This document shows positions 26,954 to 36,669 of a stretch of 64,000 nucleotides of DNA, piece by piece. Made by a program: the position numbers and the translations under genes. The stretch spans positions 434,001 through 498,000 of the forward strand of contig NZ_OCMS01000001.1 of the NCBI RefSeq assembly GCF_900215325.1, given 5' to 3'. Position 1 is the first letter of the stretch, and each line of letters begins with the position of its first letter. A model generated the notes under the pieces. It saw only the letters and a list, made by a program, of their open reading frames with translations, made no database searches and was not told the origin of the DNA. Source of the stretch: Fibrobacter sp. UWB16. Its GTDB lineage: Bacteria > Fibrobacterota > Fibrobacteria > Fibrobacterales > Fibrobacteraceae.

Positions 26954-28384
26954 ATGTTCAACGCGGATTTACTCACTTCGGCTAAAGTTCAGGATTTCAT
27001 CAAGCTTGCAACCAAGAAAAAATTGGATGCATTGCAAGTTTCGACGCAGCTAGCCAAGGAATTCAGCAACGAAGAACGAGCCGTCATTATGGACTATATG
27101 GCTCTCGTGCCAAAATTTCGCGAAAAATTCGGAATCGAGAGTACCGCGTTCCTCCTTTGCGACAAACTAGCGCTGGAACAGAGCACAGCGCAAGATATCG
27201 GACGCTGGAAAGCTACGCTTTGGGAATGCGCTCGCCAAACGAACAAGAACAGTAGTGAAGGCACCCCCGTCGTACACGACCTTTGCTGCGGCATGGGCGG
27301 CGATTCCTTCTACCTGCCCAAGGACTTTTTGACCATCGGCGTGGACCTCGACGAAAACCGACTTGCAATGTTCCGCTACAACAGCAGCGTAATGCGAGGT
27401 GTCTCGCAAGAATCTAGCGACGCGCACACCATCCTCGCCGATGTCCGCGAAGTCACCAAAGAAAACGATTCCAAGAATGCGACGCTCGCCCGCCCCAAAG
27501 CCGACTATTTCACGATTGACCCTGCCCGCCGCGCGATTGAAGGCGAGAACCAGCGTGACCTGCGCAACCTCACGCCCACATTCGAAGAAGTCATCGAAAT
27601 TTCGAAGCACTACAAAGGCGGCATGGCAAAAATTCCGCCCGGATACCCCATTTGCGAAATCCCGCAAGGCACAGAAATCCTGTACATCGGTTCTCGCACG
27701 GACTGCCGAGAATGTTTGGTACTGTTCGGCGAGCTCGCCAAGAATCCCGACCATGTCCGCGCCGTGATGGTCGACAAAACAGGGAACGAAATTGCCAACT
27801 GGACATTCGCCCGCGACGAAAAACGCGAAGCCCGCAACGAGAACGAGCAATCGCAATACGATCACAATTACGAACTCGAAGGGCGCGACCGCGTTTACCG
27901 CACATCGAGCAGCGAATCCGACTTGCCTCTTGGCGGAATTTCAAAGTTCATCGCGGAACCCGCACCAGTATTGCTCCGCAGCCACCTCTTTGGAGTGGTC
28001 GCCCTCGCGCACGACGAAACCACGCATCTGATTTCGCCGGGCATAGCTTACGTAACCAGCGAAAAACCACTCCCCTCGCCCGCCTTCGCCAACTACGAGA
28101 TTTTGGAATCGTCCGAGATTTCGACAGGCGCCGTCCGCGCGATGCTCAAATCGCACGACATTGGAAAACTCACGCTCAAGTTGCGAGGCGTCAAAGTCGA
28201 CCCCGATCAAGAAATCAAACGCCTCAAGCCCAAAGGCAAAAACAGCGCAACGTTATTCTACACACGTCTCGACGGCGAGAAAATCGCGATACTCGCGAAT
28301 CCTGTAAAGGAGATGCCCGCCTCCGCGGGCATGACAAGCGGCGGAGCCGTTCCTAAAACCTATAACCAAACACCTACAACCTAA
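26954..28384 (+). CDS. SAM-dependent methyltransferase with THUMP-like domain (PG_1098 type)
   Basis: A 476-residue cytoplasmic protein. N-terminal helical domain, then a Rossmann methyltransferase: VHDLCCGMGGDSFYL (SAM motif, about residue 108-122), GVDLDENRLAMFRYN, and YFTIDPARR (motif IV) at about residue 182. The C-terminal region matches the ferredoxin-like and THUMP-like domains of PG_1098-type proteins, which suggests an RNA substrate; the exact target is unknown. ATG 26954 has no Shine-Dalgarno, with TAAATT 6 nt upstream. The last residues, KEMPASAGMTSGG, are encoded by a palindromic repeat at 28309-28335 that has extended or replaced the native C-terminus. ung begins 2 nt after its stop. 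Confidence 0.82.
   Translation: MFNADLLTSAKVQDFIKLATKKKLDALQVSTQLAKEFSNEERAVIMDYMALVPKFREKFGIESTAFLLCDKLALEQSTAQDIGRWKATLWECARQTNKNSSEGTPVVHDLCCGMGGDSFYLPKDFLTIGVDLDENRLAMFRYNSSVMRGVSQESSDAHTILADVREVTKENDSKNATLARPKADYFTIDPARRAIEGENQRDLRNLTPTFEEVIEISKHYKGGMAKIPPGYPICEIPQGTEILYIGSRTDCRECLVLFGELAKNPDHVRAVMVDKTGNEIANWTFARDEKREARNENEQSQYDHNYELEGRDRVYRTSSSESDLPLGGISKFIAEPAPVLLRSHLFGVVALAHDETTHLISPGIAYVTSEKPLPSPAFANYEILESSEISTGAVRAMLKSHDIGKLTLKLRGVKVDPDQEIKRLKPKGKNSATLFYTRLDGEKIAILANPVKEMPASAGMTSGGAVPKTYNQTPTT
28309..28335. repeat. Palindromic element forming a protein C-terminus
   Basis: GGAGATGCCCGCCTCCGCGG then GCATGAC; reverse complement GTCATGCCCGCGGAGGCGGG then CATCTCC. It is translated in frame as EMPASAGMT near the end of the methyltransferase. 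Confidence 0.75.
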
Positions 28385-28386
28385 CC

Positions 28387-29064
28387 ATGTCCGTAAAACT
28401 TGAACAATCTTGGCTAAAACTGCTCGCCGACCAGTTCGAACAGCCGTATTTTAAGCAAATCAAGGCAAAACTTTTGCAGGAACACGCGGAACATCACGTG
28501 GTGTATCCCCCCGGACCGCAGATTTTTGCGGCCCTAGACTATTGCCCCGTCGATAAAGTCAAGGCCGTCATCATCGGACAAGACCCGTACCACAATCCAG
28601 GTCAGGCTCACGGGCTTTGCTTCTCGGTGCCGTTTGGAATCGAGCCGCCGCCATCCCTCGTGAACATTTTCCAGGAACTCCACGATGACCTCGGCATCAC
28701 ACCGCCACCACACGGGAACTTGGAAGGCTGGGCTCACCAGGGAATTTTGCTTTTAAACGCATCGCTCACGGTGCGCGCCCACATGGCGGCAAGCCACGCA
28801 GGCATTGGCTGGCAGCAGTTCACGGACACGATTATCCAGCGTCTTTCGCAAGTCCGCGAAAACCTCGTCTTTTTGCTCTGGGGTAGTTTCGCCATCAAAA
28901 AGCAAGTGCTCATCGCGCCCAATCGCGGTCACCTGATTCTCACCGCGCCGCACCCGAGCCCGCTTTCGGCATACCGCGGATTCTTCGGTTGCAAGCACTT
29001 CAGCAAAGCAAACGCTTACCTTGTCAGCAAAGGACTTGAACCCATCGACTGGAGCATTAAATAG
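28387..29064 (+). CDS. ung: Uracil-DNA glycosylase
   Basis: A 225-residue family 1 UDG that removes uracil from DNA to start base excision repair. Motifs: IIGQDPYHNPGQAHGLCFSV (water-activating Asp, about residue 63), the NASLTV segment, LLWGSFA, and the HPSPLSAYRGFFGC loop with the catalytic His near residue 190. Length matches E. coli Ung. It starts 2 nt after the methyltransferase stop and is probably co-transcribed with it. After its stop come GACGAGA heptamers and a GCCGC-AA-GCGGC mini-hairpin (29073-29084). Confidence 0.97.
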   Translation: MSVKLEQSWLKLLADQFEQPYFKQIKAKLLQEHAEHHVVYPPGPQIFAALDYCPVDKVKAVIIGQDPYHNPGQAHGLCFSVPFGIEPPPSLVNIFQELHDDLGITPPPHGNLEGWAHQGILLLNASLTVRAHMAASHAGIGWQQFTDTIIQRLSQVRENLVFLLWGSFAIKKQVLIAPNRGHLILTAPHPSPLSAYRGFFGCKHFSKANAYLVSKGLEPIDWSIK

Positions 29065-29117
29065 ACGAGAGAACGCCGCAAGCGGCTACAGACGAGAGAA
29101 TTTAGTAGGAGAATCAT

Positions 29118-30254
29118 ATGGCAAAGAACTGCAATGAAGAAAAGCACAACGAAGAAAACCGCAATAAAGTCATCGTCAAGACTAGCGTTGTCGGGATTGT
29201 CACGAACGTCATTCTCGCGAGTGTCAAGGCGGTTATCGGCCTTATGGCGAACTCCATCGCTGTCGTTCTCGACGCCGTAAACAACCTCTCGGACGCGCTC
29301 TCGTCCATCATCACGATTGTCGGCAACAAACTCTCGCGAAAATTGCCCAACGAAAAGCACCCGCTCGGTTACGGCCGCATTGAATACCTGACCGCCATGG
29401 TCATCGCCTCCATCGTGATTTACGCGGGCATCACCTCTTGTGTGGAATCCATCAAAAAAATCATCCACCCCGAAGAAGCCGATTACTCCACCATTTCACT
29501 AGTCATCATCGCCATCGCCGTAGTCGTGAAAGTCGTCCTCGGGCGTTACGTGAAATCGCAAGGCGAACGCGTGGATTCCGGTTCGCTCATCGCCTCCGGC
29601 TCCGATGCACTCTTTGACGCCATCCTCTCCCTTTCCGTTCTCGCCTCGGCACTCATCTTCATTTTCACGGGTCTCTCGCTCGAAGCCTACGTTGGCGTCC
29701 TCATTTCCATATTCATTATCAAAGCCGGCTTTGAAATGTTGAAGGACACCGTGAGCGACTTGCTCGGCAAGCAAAACGACAGCGAACTCACCAAGCAAAT
29801 CAAAAGCCTCATCCGCAGCGAAGAAGGCATCCACGGCGCATACGACCTCGTCATCAACGATTACGGTCCCGAAAAGAAACTCGCCTCCGTGCACGTAGAA
29901 CTCCCCGACACAATGACTGTTGCCGACCTGGATTCCCTCACGCGCAAGCTCGAAAAGAAGGTCTATCGCGAAACAGGAGTCATCCTCACCGCTATCGGCG
30001 TTTACTCTTACAATACCCAAAACGACGAATCCGCCAAAATCCGCGACACGATTTTAGACAAAGTCAAGTCACACGATTGGGCGCTCCAGATGCACGGTTT
30101 TTATGTAGATATCGAAGCCAAGGAAATGCGCTTTGACGTGGTCATCAAATTCGGCGTGAACGCCCAGGAAGCCCTCGATACAATCAAGAGCGAAGCAGCT
30201 GAGCTTTACCCCGACTTCACGATACAGGTTTCACCCGATATCGATTTGGGATAA
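29118..30254 (+). CDS. Cation diffusion facilitator (Zn/Fe/Mn efflux)
   Basis: A 378-residue CDF transporter. TAGGAG precedes ATG. About six membrane segments in residues 20-215 (VIVKTSVVGIVTNVILASVK, ITSCVESIKK, ISLVIIAIAVVVKVVLG, LFDAILSLSVLASALIF). Metal-site motifs: VLDAVNNLSDALSS in TM2 and GSDALFDAILS in TM5; HPLGYGRIEY in between. The cytoplasmic domain (about 220-378) carries the MTD-type fold and appears duplicated or extended beyond the usual 300 residues. It would export divalent metal ions. The metal cannot be read from sequence; no Fur-type palindrome was seen upstream. Confidence 0.92.
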   Translation: MAKNCNEEKHNEENRNKVIVKTSVVGIVTNVILASVKAVIGLMANSIAVVLDAVNNLSDALSSIITIVGNKLSRKLPNEKHPLGYGRIEYLTAMVIASIVIYAGITSCVESIKKIIHPEEADYSTISLVIIAIAVVVKVVLGRYVKSQGERVDSGSLIASGSDALFDAILSLSVLASALIFIFTGLSLEAYVGVLISIFIIKAGFEMLKDTVSDLLGKQNDSELTKQIKSLIRSEEGIHGAYDLVINDYGPEKKLASVHVELPDTMTVADLDSLTRKLEKKVYRETGVILTAIGVYSYNTQNDESAKIRDTILDKVKSHDWALQMHGFYVDIEAKEMRFDVVIKFGVNAQEALDTIKSEAAELYPDFTIQVSPDIDLG

Positions 30255-30268
30255 TATTCAAGTTTTAC

Positions 30269-30298
30269 TGGATCCTTCACCCATAAAGGGTTCAGGAA
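30269..30298. repeat. Dispersed palindromic element, GGATCC/TTCAGGA type
   Basis: TGGATCCTTCACCCATAAAG then GGTTCAGGA: a shortened copy of the element at 4743-4787 with a CACCC/GGGTT(C) inner stem. It lies upstream of the DUF4321-like gene. Confidence 0.55.
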
Positions 30299-30325
30299 GA
30301 CATTGCAAATTGTTATATTTGCGGC

Positions 30326-30652
30326 ATGACTCACAAGAACTCATTGGCACGTGTCGTCCTCTTTATTTTTGTCGGCCTCATTTTAGGCGGCATCATGAGC
30401 GAAGCTCTCGGAGCTTTGTTTGGCGAACTCGGAGTCCTCTTGAACGCCGGTGGATACGATAACAGCGTTCACCACATTTTTACTGCGGCTGCCGATTACA
30501 GTATCGGTTTTTCTGGCGATACCCCGCAGCCCGTCGTCATTGATTTGTACCTCGTCAAATTTGCGCTTGGTTTTGGCTTCAAGGTGAATGCCCTAAGTGC
30601 AGTTGGCATGGGTTTAGCTCTTTACATCATGAAATGGTCCGGAGAAAGATAA
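30326..30652 (+). CDS. Small membrane protein (DUF4321-like)
   Basis: A 108-residue protein with two hydrophobic segments: ARVVLFIFVGLILGGIMSEA (residues about 8-27) and a C-terminal KFALGFGFKVNALSAVGMGLALYIM stretch split across about residues 77-101. It resembles DUF4321 proteins of unknown function. TATATT lies exactly 6 nt before ATG and there is no Shine-Dalgarno, so the mRNA may be leaderless. Its TAA stop overlaps the gatA ATG (TAATG), so translation of the two is coupled. Confidence 0.75.
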   Translation: MTHKNSLARVVLFIFVGLILGGIMSEALGALFGELGVLLNAGGYDNSVHHIFTAAADYSIGFSGDTPQPVVIDLYLVKFALGFGFKVNALSAVGMGLALYIMKWSGER

Positions 30653-32070
30653 TGCAGACTATTCAGGAACTTCAGGCTCAACTGGCTAACGGCAGCACCA
30701 CTGCCGAAAAGCTCGCTCAGGCTTCCCTCGAAAAAATTGAATCTACAAAGAATTTGAACGCCTATATTTCGGTGCTGAACGACCGCGCTCTCGAACGCGC
30801 TAAGGAAAGCGACAAGCGCCGCGCCGAAGGCAAATCTCTGGGCGCCCTCGATGGCATCCCGGTCGCCGTGAAGGACAACATGTGCTTGACCGGCACCCGC
30901 ACCACGGCCGCCTCCAAGATTCTCGATAACTTTGTTGCCCCCTACACTGCAACAGCACTTGAAAAACTCGAAGCCGCAGGCGCCATCATCGTCGGCAAGA
31001 CGAACATGGACGAATTTGCCATGGGTTCCAGCAACGAAACCTCTTACTACGGCCCAGTCAAGAATCCGCTCGACGAATCCCGCGTTCCGGGTGGTTCCTC
31101 GGGTGGTTCCGCAGTCGCCGTCGCCTCTGGCACGGTTCCTTGCGCTCTCGGTTCCGACACGGGTGGATCTATCCGCCAGCCGGCAGCCTGCACGGGCGTT
31201 GTCGGTTTGAAGCCGACCTACGGCCGCGTTTCCCGTTACGGCCTCCTCGCCTACGCAAGCTCTCTTGACCAGATTGGTCCGTTCGGTGCAACCGTCCGCG
31301 ACTGCGCAACGCTCCTCGGTGCGATTTGCGGTATCGACCCGCACGACAACACCACGAGCACACGCCCGACCGAAGACTTTACTGCAAAGCTCGGCACTGG
31401 CGTTAAGGGCAAGGTCATCGGCGTTCCGAAGGAATACTTTGGCGAAGGCCTCGATGCAGAATGCAAGGCCGCCATCGAAAACATGCTTAAGAAGATGGAA
31501 GCCGAAGGCGCCACGATCAAGGAAGTGAGCCTCCCGCACATCAGCTACGCAGTGTCCAGCTACTACATCATTGCAACGGCAGAAGCTAGTTCCAACCTCA
31601 GCCGCTACGACGGCGTGCGTTACGGCTACCGCAGTCCCGAAGCTCGTAAGCTTTTCGACCTTTACGCCAAGTCCCGCAGCGAAGGTTTCGGCAAGGAAGT
31701 GCAGCGCCGCATCCTCCTCGGAAGCTACGTTCTCTCCGCCGGTTTCTATGACGCTTACTACGTGCAGGCCCAGAAGGTTCGCCGCCTCATTACGGACGAC
31801 TTCACCGAAGCATTCAAGACTTGCGACGTGATTGCAAGCCCGACGATGCCGGGTCTCCCGCTCAAGTGCGGCATGAACGAATCCGATCCGATGGCCGTTT
31901 ACCTCTCCGACATCTACACCGTTAGCTTGAACCTCGCCGGTCTCCCGGGCGTGAGCGTTCCGTGCGGTATGGCAGGCGGACTCCCGGTTGGCCTCCAGTG
32001 GATTGGCAAGCCGTTCCAGGAAGCAGACTTGCTCGCAGTCGCCGAAGCAACCGAGCGTTTGAACAAGTAA
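30652..32070 (+). CDS. gatA: Asp/Glu-tRNA amidotransferase subunit A
   Basis: A 472-residue amidase that releases ammonia from glutamine for transamidation of misacylated Glu-tRNA(Gln) or Asp-tRNA(Asn), as part of GatCAB. ATG 30652 is used, with GGAGAAAG upstream. Catalytic Ser-cis-Ser-Lys elements: VAVKDNMCLTG (Lys, about residue 76), GGSSGGSAVAVASG and SDTGGSIRQPAACTG (Ser residues about 151 and 175), then GLKPTYGRVSRYGL. gatB and gatC are not in this window. It is translationally coupled to the small membrane protein upstream. Two hairpins follow the stop. Confidence 0.96.
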   Translation: MQTIQELQAQLANGSTTAEKLAQASLEKIESTKNLNAYISVLNDRALERAKESDKRRAEGKSLGALDGIPVAVKDNMCLTGTRTTAASKILDNFVAPYTATALEKLEAAGAIIVGKTNMDEFAMGSSNETSYYGPVKNPLDESRVPGGSSGGSAVAVASGTVPCALGSDTGGSIRQPAACTGVVGLKPTYGRVSRYGLLAYASSLDQIGPFGATVRDCATLLGAICGIDPHDNTTSTRPTEDFTAKLGTGVKGKVIGVPKEYFGEGLDAECKAAIENMLKKMEAEGATIKEVSLPHISYAVSSYYIIATAEASSNLSRYDGVRYGYRSPEARKLFDLYAKSRSEGFGKEVQRRILLGSYVLSAGFYDAYYVQAQKVRRLITDDFTEAFKTCDVIASPTMPGLPLKCGMNESDPMAVYLSDIYTVSLNLAGLPGVSVPCGMAGGLPVGLQWIGKPFQEADLLAVAEATERLNK

Positions 32071-32072
32071 AA

Positions 32073-32142
32073 TATCGCGGTTTCCAAAAGCCGCGATACT
32101 CGCAAAAAACGACGCCCTTCAAGGCGCCGTTTTTGTTTTTTG
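32073..32142 (+). terminator. Double-hairpin terminator after gatA
   Basis: TATCGCGG/CCGCGATA (32073-32098), then AAAACGACGCC/GGCGCCGTTTT (32106-32133, one mismatch) followed by TTTGTTTTTT-type sequence. The second hairpin has the features of a Rho-independent terminator. Confidence 0.8.
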
Positions 32143-32166
32143 AGCAATTTTTAAAATTGAGCGTTT

Positions 32167-32919
32167 CTAATCCCAGACACTCTTCTTCGGAGCCTCTTTA
32201 CGAGGCGTTGTAGCCCTTTTCTCTTTCCAATTAGCGTCGGCACGTACAGAGCAATAAGCACAATCAAGAACAGGCGTATCCTCGAACAATTTCTTAACGG
32301 CAATTTCCATAAGGTTTTCCCAGTTGGATCTTGAAACACCAAAAGCATACTGTTCAACAGCCCCCAAGGAGCCATAGCCTAAACGCTCATGAGTTTTGCC
32401 ATCATAAAAACCATAGTTACCCAACATCGTCAAGACGCCTTCGTGCAGTAAAAGTCCAAGCAAGCCCAATCCCCCACCTGTAAGCACAGAATTGATTTGA
32501 ATGGAATCGACAAACAAATAGACATCAGCATCTGGCAAAGCTAATCGCTCATCATCAATAGCAAAAACATCCCTATCGTTTATCATCACTCCGGATTCAC
32601 CCATATAAAAATTATTTGCACCCGAAATGCCCAACGGATAGGCAACAACAGAAACATGCATCCGAGAATGATCATTAAAATCTTCGGCCTTAGCCTCAAT
32701 GTTTCTCTTTAATTCTGCAGACATCCACACCGGAAAAGAATTAACATACTCCGGCAAGTCATCTTCAATATCGTCTGTATTAGCAACAACCGGATTTGTA
32801 AAAATCACAGCTATTGTCGCAGGGCGCCAATTCCAATTTTCAGAAATAACAACCCTCGGACTACACCCAGTCAAAAGCAACAGTACCAAAACCACAAAAA
32901 TAAGTTTTGTTCGATTCAT
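32167..32919 (-). CDS. Uncharacterised lipoprotein, paralogue of 34141-34896
   Basis: A 250-residue lipoprotein: signal with lipobox LLTGC at about residue 19; AAGGAG upstream of ATG. Recognisable shared blocks with the lipoprotein encoded at 34141-34896 are AVIFTNPVV near the mature N-terminus, DADVYLFVDSIQINS, and YGFYDGKTHERLGYG, then a C-terminal helical segment ending near FEDTPV. This pattern resembles lipoproteins of unknown function that occur as paralogues in Fibrobacter. Downstream residues are basic and Cys-containing (CAYCS). A perfect hairpin lies in its 5' leader. No enzymatic motif is visible. Confidence 0.75.
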   Translation of the reverse strand: MNRTKLIFVVLVLLLLTGCSPRVVISENWNWRPATIAVIFTNPVVANTDDIEDDLPEYVNSFPVWMSAELKRNIEAKAEDFNDHSRMHVSVVAYPLGISGANNFYMGESGVMINDRDVFAIDDERLALPDADVYLFVDSIQINSVLTGGGLGLLGLLLHEGVLTMLGNYGFYDGKTHERLGYGSLGAVEQYAFGVSRSNWENLMEIAVKKLFEDTPVLDCAYCSVRADANWKEKRATTPRKEAPKKSVWD

Positions 32920-32943
32920 ACCAACTCCTTTTTAAAACAAATT

Positions 32944-32968
32944 CCCAAACGAATTAATTTCGTTTGGG
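32944..32968 (-). terminator. Perfect hairpin between expansin and lipoprotein genes
   Basis: CCCAAACGAA and TTCGTTTGGG form a perfect 10-bp stem with a 5-nt loop. On the minus strand it follows the expansin-like gene and precedes T-rich sequence, but it also lies downstream of TATATT/TATAAAT hexamers, inside the probable leader of the next gene. It may act as terminator, attenuator or both. Confidence 0.6.
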
Positions 32969-32997
32969 TGTTATATTTATAACAAATATACAAAAAC

Positions 32998-34089
32998 TTA
33001 TTTCTTCCGATGTTCGTACAGATAAAGATTCGCCTCCGGCACCGCCAAATCAGAACCTTTTAAAATCCATTCGTCATCGGTACCGCTACGATAAGTAACA
33101 ACTACACTGTAACTTTTTTCTGATTGCAGAACTTCCTTCGGAACAGTCCAGAAGTTTTCCGTCCCGACGACAAATTCAAGCGGATAAGTCTTGTCGCCAT
33201 CGACCTCGTTGAACACGATTTTGCGGACAGCATCTTTCGGGTTACGGACCTGTATAATGCTCCAAAATTCGCTCGCTCCTTCCTTGACCCAAATGGATGT
33301 GGAATCGCCCCACACACCCTCGACACCTTCGCAGCTCACGAATTCCCATTCACCGTAATAGCGGCCGACCTGGATTCCCATGATGTCGCTAGCGGGCGCA
33401 CCGCCCAAATCCACACCGCAGTTTGCATCCGGGCAACGGTCCGTAATGCGCACAGTCACCTCTTTCCAGCCATCCGGCGTCTTCGCCTTCACGTGAACGC
33501 AGCCGCCACATGCCATGCCACCATCCCACGGGCCCTTATCATCCCCAGGAGAAACATTCACGTGGATGGCCGCATAATACTGGATATTCGTCTGTCCATA
33601 ATTGCAGGCGCCGCCAAGGCTCGTTTCTTTCGCAGTGATGCTCCCGTAAGTTGTCACAGAGCCCTTACCGCCGTTTTCCACAAGCGTCGGGTCTGCCGCA
33701 GTAAAGCTATCACAGTTCGTGCAAACACCGCTATCCGACGAACCGGCAGGTTTCTCGGAAGAACTTGAGGACGCGCGATTGCTCGAAGACTCAGCGACCT
33801 TCTCAGAAGAAGAAGATTCCGCGAGCGTTCCCGAGCTCGAACTTTCAACTTTTTTCGCAGACGAGGAATCCGCGAACTTCACTGACGAAGAACTCACGGA
33901 CTTCTCCGAACTGGAACTTGCGAGTTTTTCAGAAGACGAAAACACTTGCGAAGAAGATGTATCCTCGCCCACAGCCGCAGGCGAACTGTCAGAATCACCG
34001 CACGCCACAAGCGCAAACGGCACCGCAAGCAAACCTGCGAGCAATGAAGCCATAACAGCAACCGAAGTAAAACGATCATTCAACTTCAT
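32998..34089 (-). CDS. Expansin-like lipoprotein
   Basis: A 363-residue lipoprotein. ATG 34089 starts the signal; lipobox LVAC at about residue 30. A poly-Ser linker (SSSSEK-type units) runs to about residue 120. The two expansin domains follow: D1 double-psi barrel with GSVTTYGSI, GGMACGGCVHVKA, VRITDRCPDANCGVDLGGAP (including the catalytic-type Asp of the family), and D2 (CBM63-like) with FWSIIQVRNPKDAVRKIVF and FWTVPKEVL. Expansins loosen cellulose-xyloglucan contacts without hydrolysis. TATATT lies 6 nt upstream of ATG, directly after the terminator of the preceding gene, so the mRNA may be leaderless. Related-lipoprotein genes flank it. Confidence 0.88.
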   Translation of the reverse strand: MKLNDRFTSVAVMASLLAGLLAVPFALVACGDSDSSPAAVGEDTSSSQVFSSSEKLASSSSEKSVSSSSVKFADSSSAKKVESSSSGTLAESSSSEKVAESSSNRASSSSSEKPAGSSDSGVCTNCDSFTAADPTLVENGGKGSVTTYGSITAKETSLGGACNYGQTNIQYYAAIHVNVSPGDDKGPWDGGMACGGCVHVKAKTPDGWKEVTVRITDRCPDANCGVDLGGAPASDIMGIQVGRYYGEWEFVSCEGVEGVWGDSTSIWVKEGASEFWSIIQVRNPKDAVRKIVFNEVDGDKTYPLEFVVGTENFWTVPKEVLQSEKSYSVVVTYRSGTDDEWILKGSDLAVPEANLYLYEHRKK

Positions 34090-34105
34090 AACACTAATAT
34101 ATATC

Positions 34106-34132
34106 AAAAAAACGCAGCCTGGCGAAGCTGCG
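34106..34132 (-). terminator. Rho-independent terminator
   Basis: CGCAGC/GCTGCG stem (34113-34132) followed on the minus strand by seven T residues. It ends the lipoprotein gene at 34141 and touches the putative -10 of the expansin-like gene. Confidence 0.8.
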
Positions 34133-34140
34133 ATCCTTAT

Positions 34141-34896
34141 TTAAAACTGCGCAATTGGAGTTTTCTCGATCATGTGTAAAATCAATTCTCGTAAAACATT
34201 TACCCAGTCATGCTCGATTACCCGTTCCTTGGAACATTGATCTTCATCCAAGCGTCCAAAATCCATTCGTTTTCCAGCCTTTGCATCATAAAAAGCGTAT
34301 GAAGCCGAAATCTTGACGCAGTTGTTTGTTCGATACCCCATAACCGGGATTGGAAAAGCAGGCGTGCTTAACCCCGAATTATAAAGATTCAAGTTCTGGT
34401 AAGACTTCATTTCGATACTGTCTAGCACAAAATAAACTTCGGCACCGTCAGACATCGAAACCGGCTTTGGCACACGAAGACTATCGCCATCCAAGACCTC
34501 TACAGAATACGTGACTCTGTCTTTCGAGATACCATCCAGTTTATAATGAACATTCGAGTTAAACTTAAGCGTATTGTCCACATTGCTCGAGAACCACTCC
34601 TTCATTTTTTCCATATTTTCAGACATCATGAGCGTGTCTCTCGAATCCACAGTTTTTTCGGAAAATGTTGACATTTCAGAAGCATCATTCACACTTGTAT
34701 AAAACCACGGGAAAACGGTCCATTCCTTAGAGTCTTCAGAATCTTTTTCTTTGTTCAAAACTACAGGTTCCGTAAACAAAACGTTCATACTAGCCGGTTT
34801 TTGTGTCCAGGACGCATCCTTGTGTTGTTTTGTCCCTGAACAGCCCAAAATTGCAGTTGCAAGAACCATAGGAATCATCAACTTCACTAATCTCAT
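34141..34896 (-). CDS. Uncharacterised lipoprotein, paralogue of 32167-32919
   Basis: A 251-residue lipoprotein. ATG 34896 is used because AAGGAG lies 6 nt upstream; a TTG at 34902 is the alternative. Lipobox ILGC at about residue 18. It shares with 32167-32919 the blocks NVLFTEPVV, AEVYFVLDSIEMKS, YAFYDAKAGKRMDFG and a C-terminal amphipathic helix ending in EKTPI. These conserved positions hint at a common fold of about 200 residues. No catalytic motif or known family is recognised. It has its own terminator at 34106-34132. Confidence 0.75.
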   Translation of the reverse strand: MRLVKLMIPMVLATAILGCSGTKQHKDASWTQKPASMNVLFTEPVVLNKEKDSEDSKEWTVFPWFYTSVNDASEMSTFSEKTVDSRDTLMMSENMEKMKEWFSSNVDNTLKFNSNVHYKLDGISKDRVTYSVEVLDGDSLRVPKPVSMSDGAEVYFVLDSIEMKSYQNLNLYNSGLSTPAFPIPVMGYRTNNCVKISASYAFYDAKAGKRMDFGRLDEDQCSKERVIEHDWVNVLRELILHMIEKTPIAQF

Positions 34897-34981
34897 TTTC
34901 AACTCCTTCTAAAATTTGTTCGAAAAAAAATATAACAAAAATCCGGCACGCTTTTTGCGCACCGGTTTTTCACCAAAGTAA

Positions 34982-35076
34982 CTTCAGCGAGTTCAGGATG
35001 ACACTCTAGCAAGCCAATCAAGCACAACGTGCAATGACAAACTAGAATAGATGGCGGATCAAGTCCGCCATGACGA
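34982..35076. repeat. Two palindromic element copies upstream of the guaB 3' end
   Basis: A fragment TTCAGCGAGTTCAGGATGAC (34982-35004) and a full GGAxCAAGTCC-type element, GATGGCGGATCAAGTCCGCC then ATGACGA (35050-35076), lie in the 196-bp gap between the divergent-facing lipoprotein start and the guaB stop. Nothing else is seen in this gap. Confidence 0.6.
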
Positions 35077-35092
35077 CATCACGACGTTAAAA

Positions 35093-36598
<1,506 letters not shown>

Positions 36599-36669
36599 CT
36601 AGTTCTTTTGCGCTAGAAATATGTAAAAAAGAGCGTTTTGGCGATGAGCGGTAAATTACGAGCGATGAA

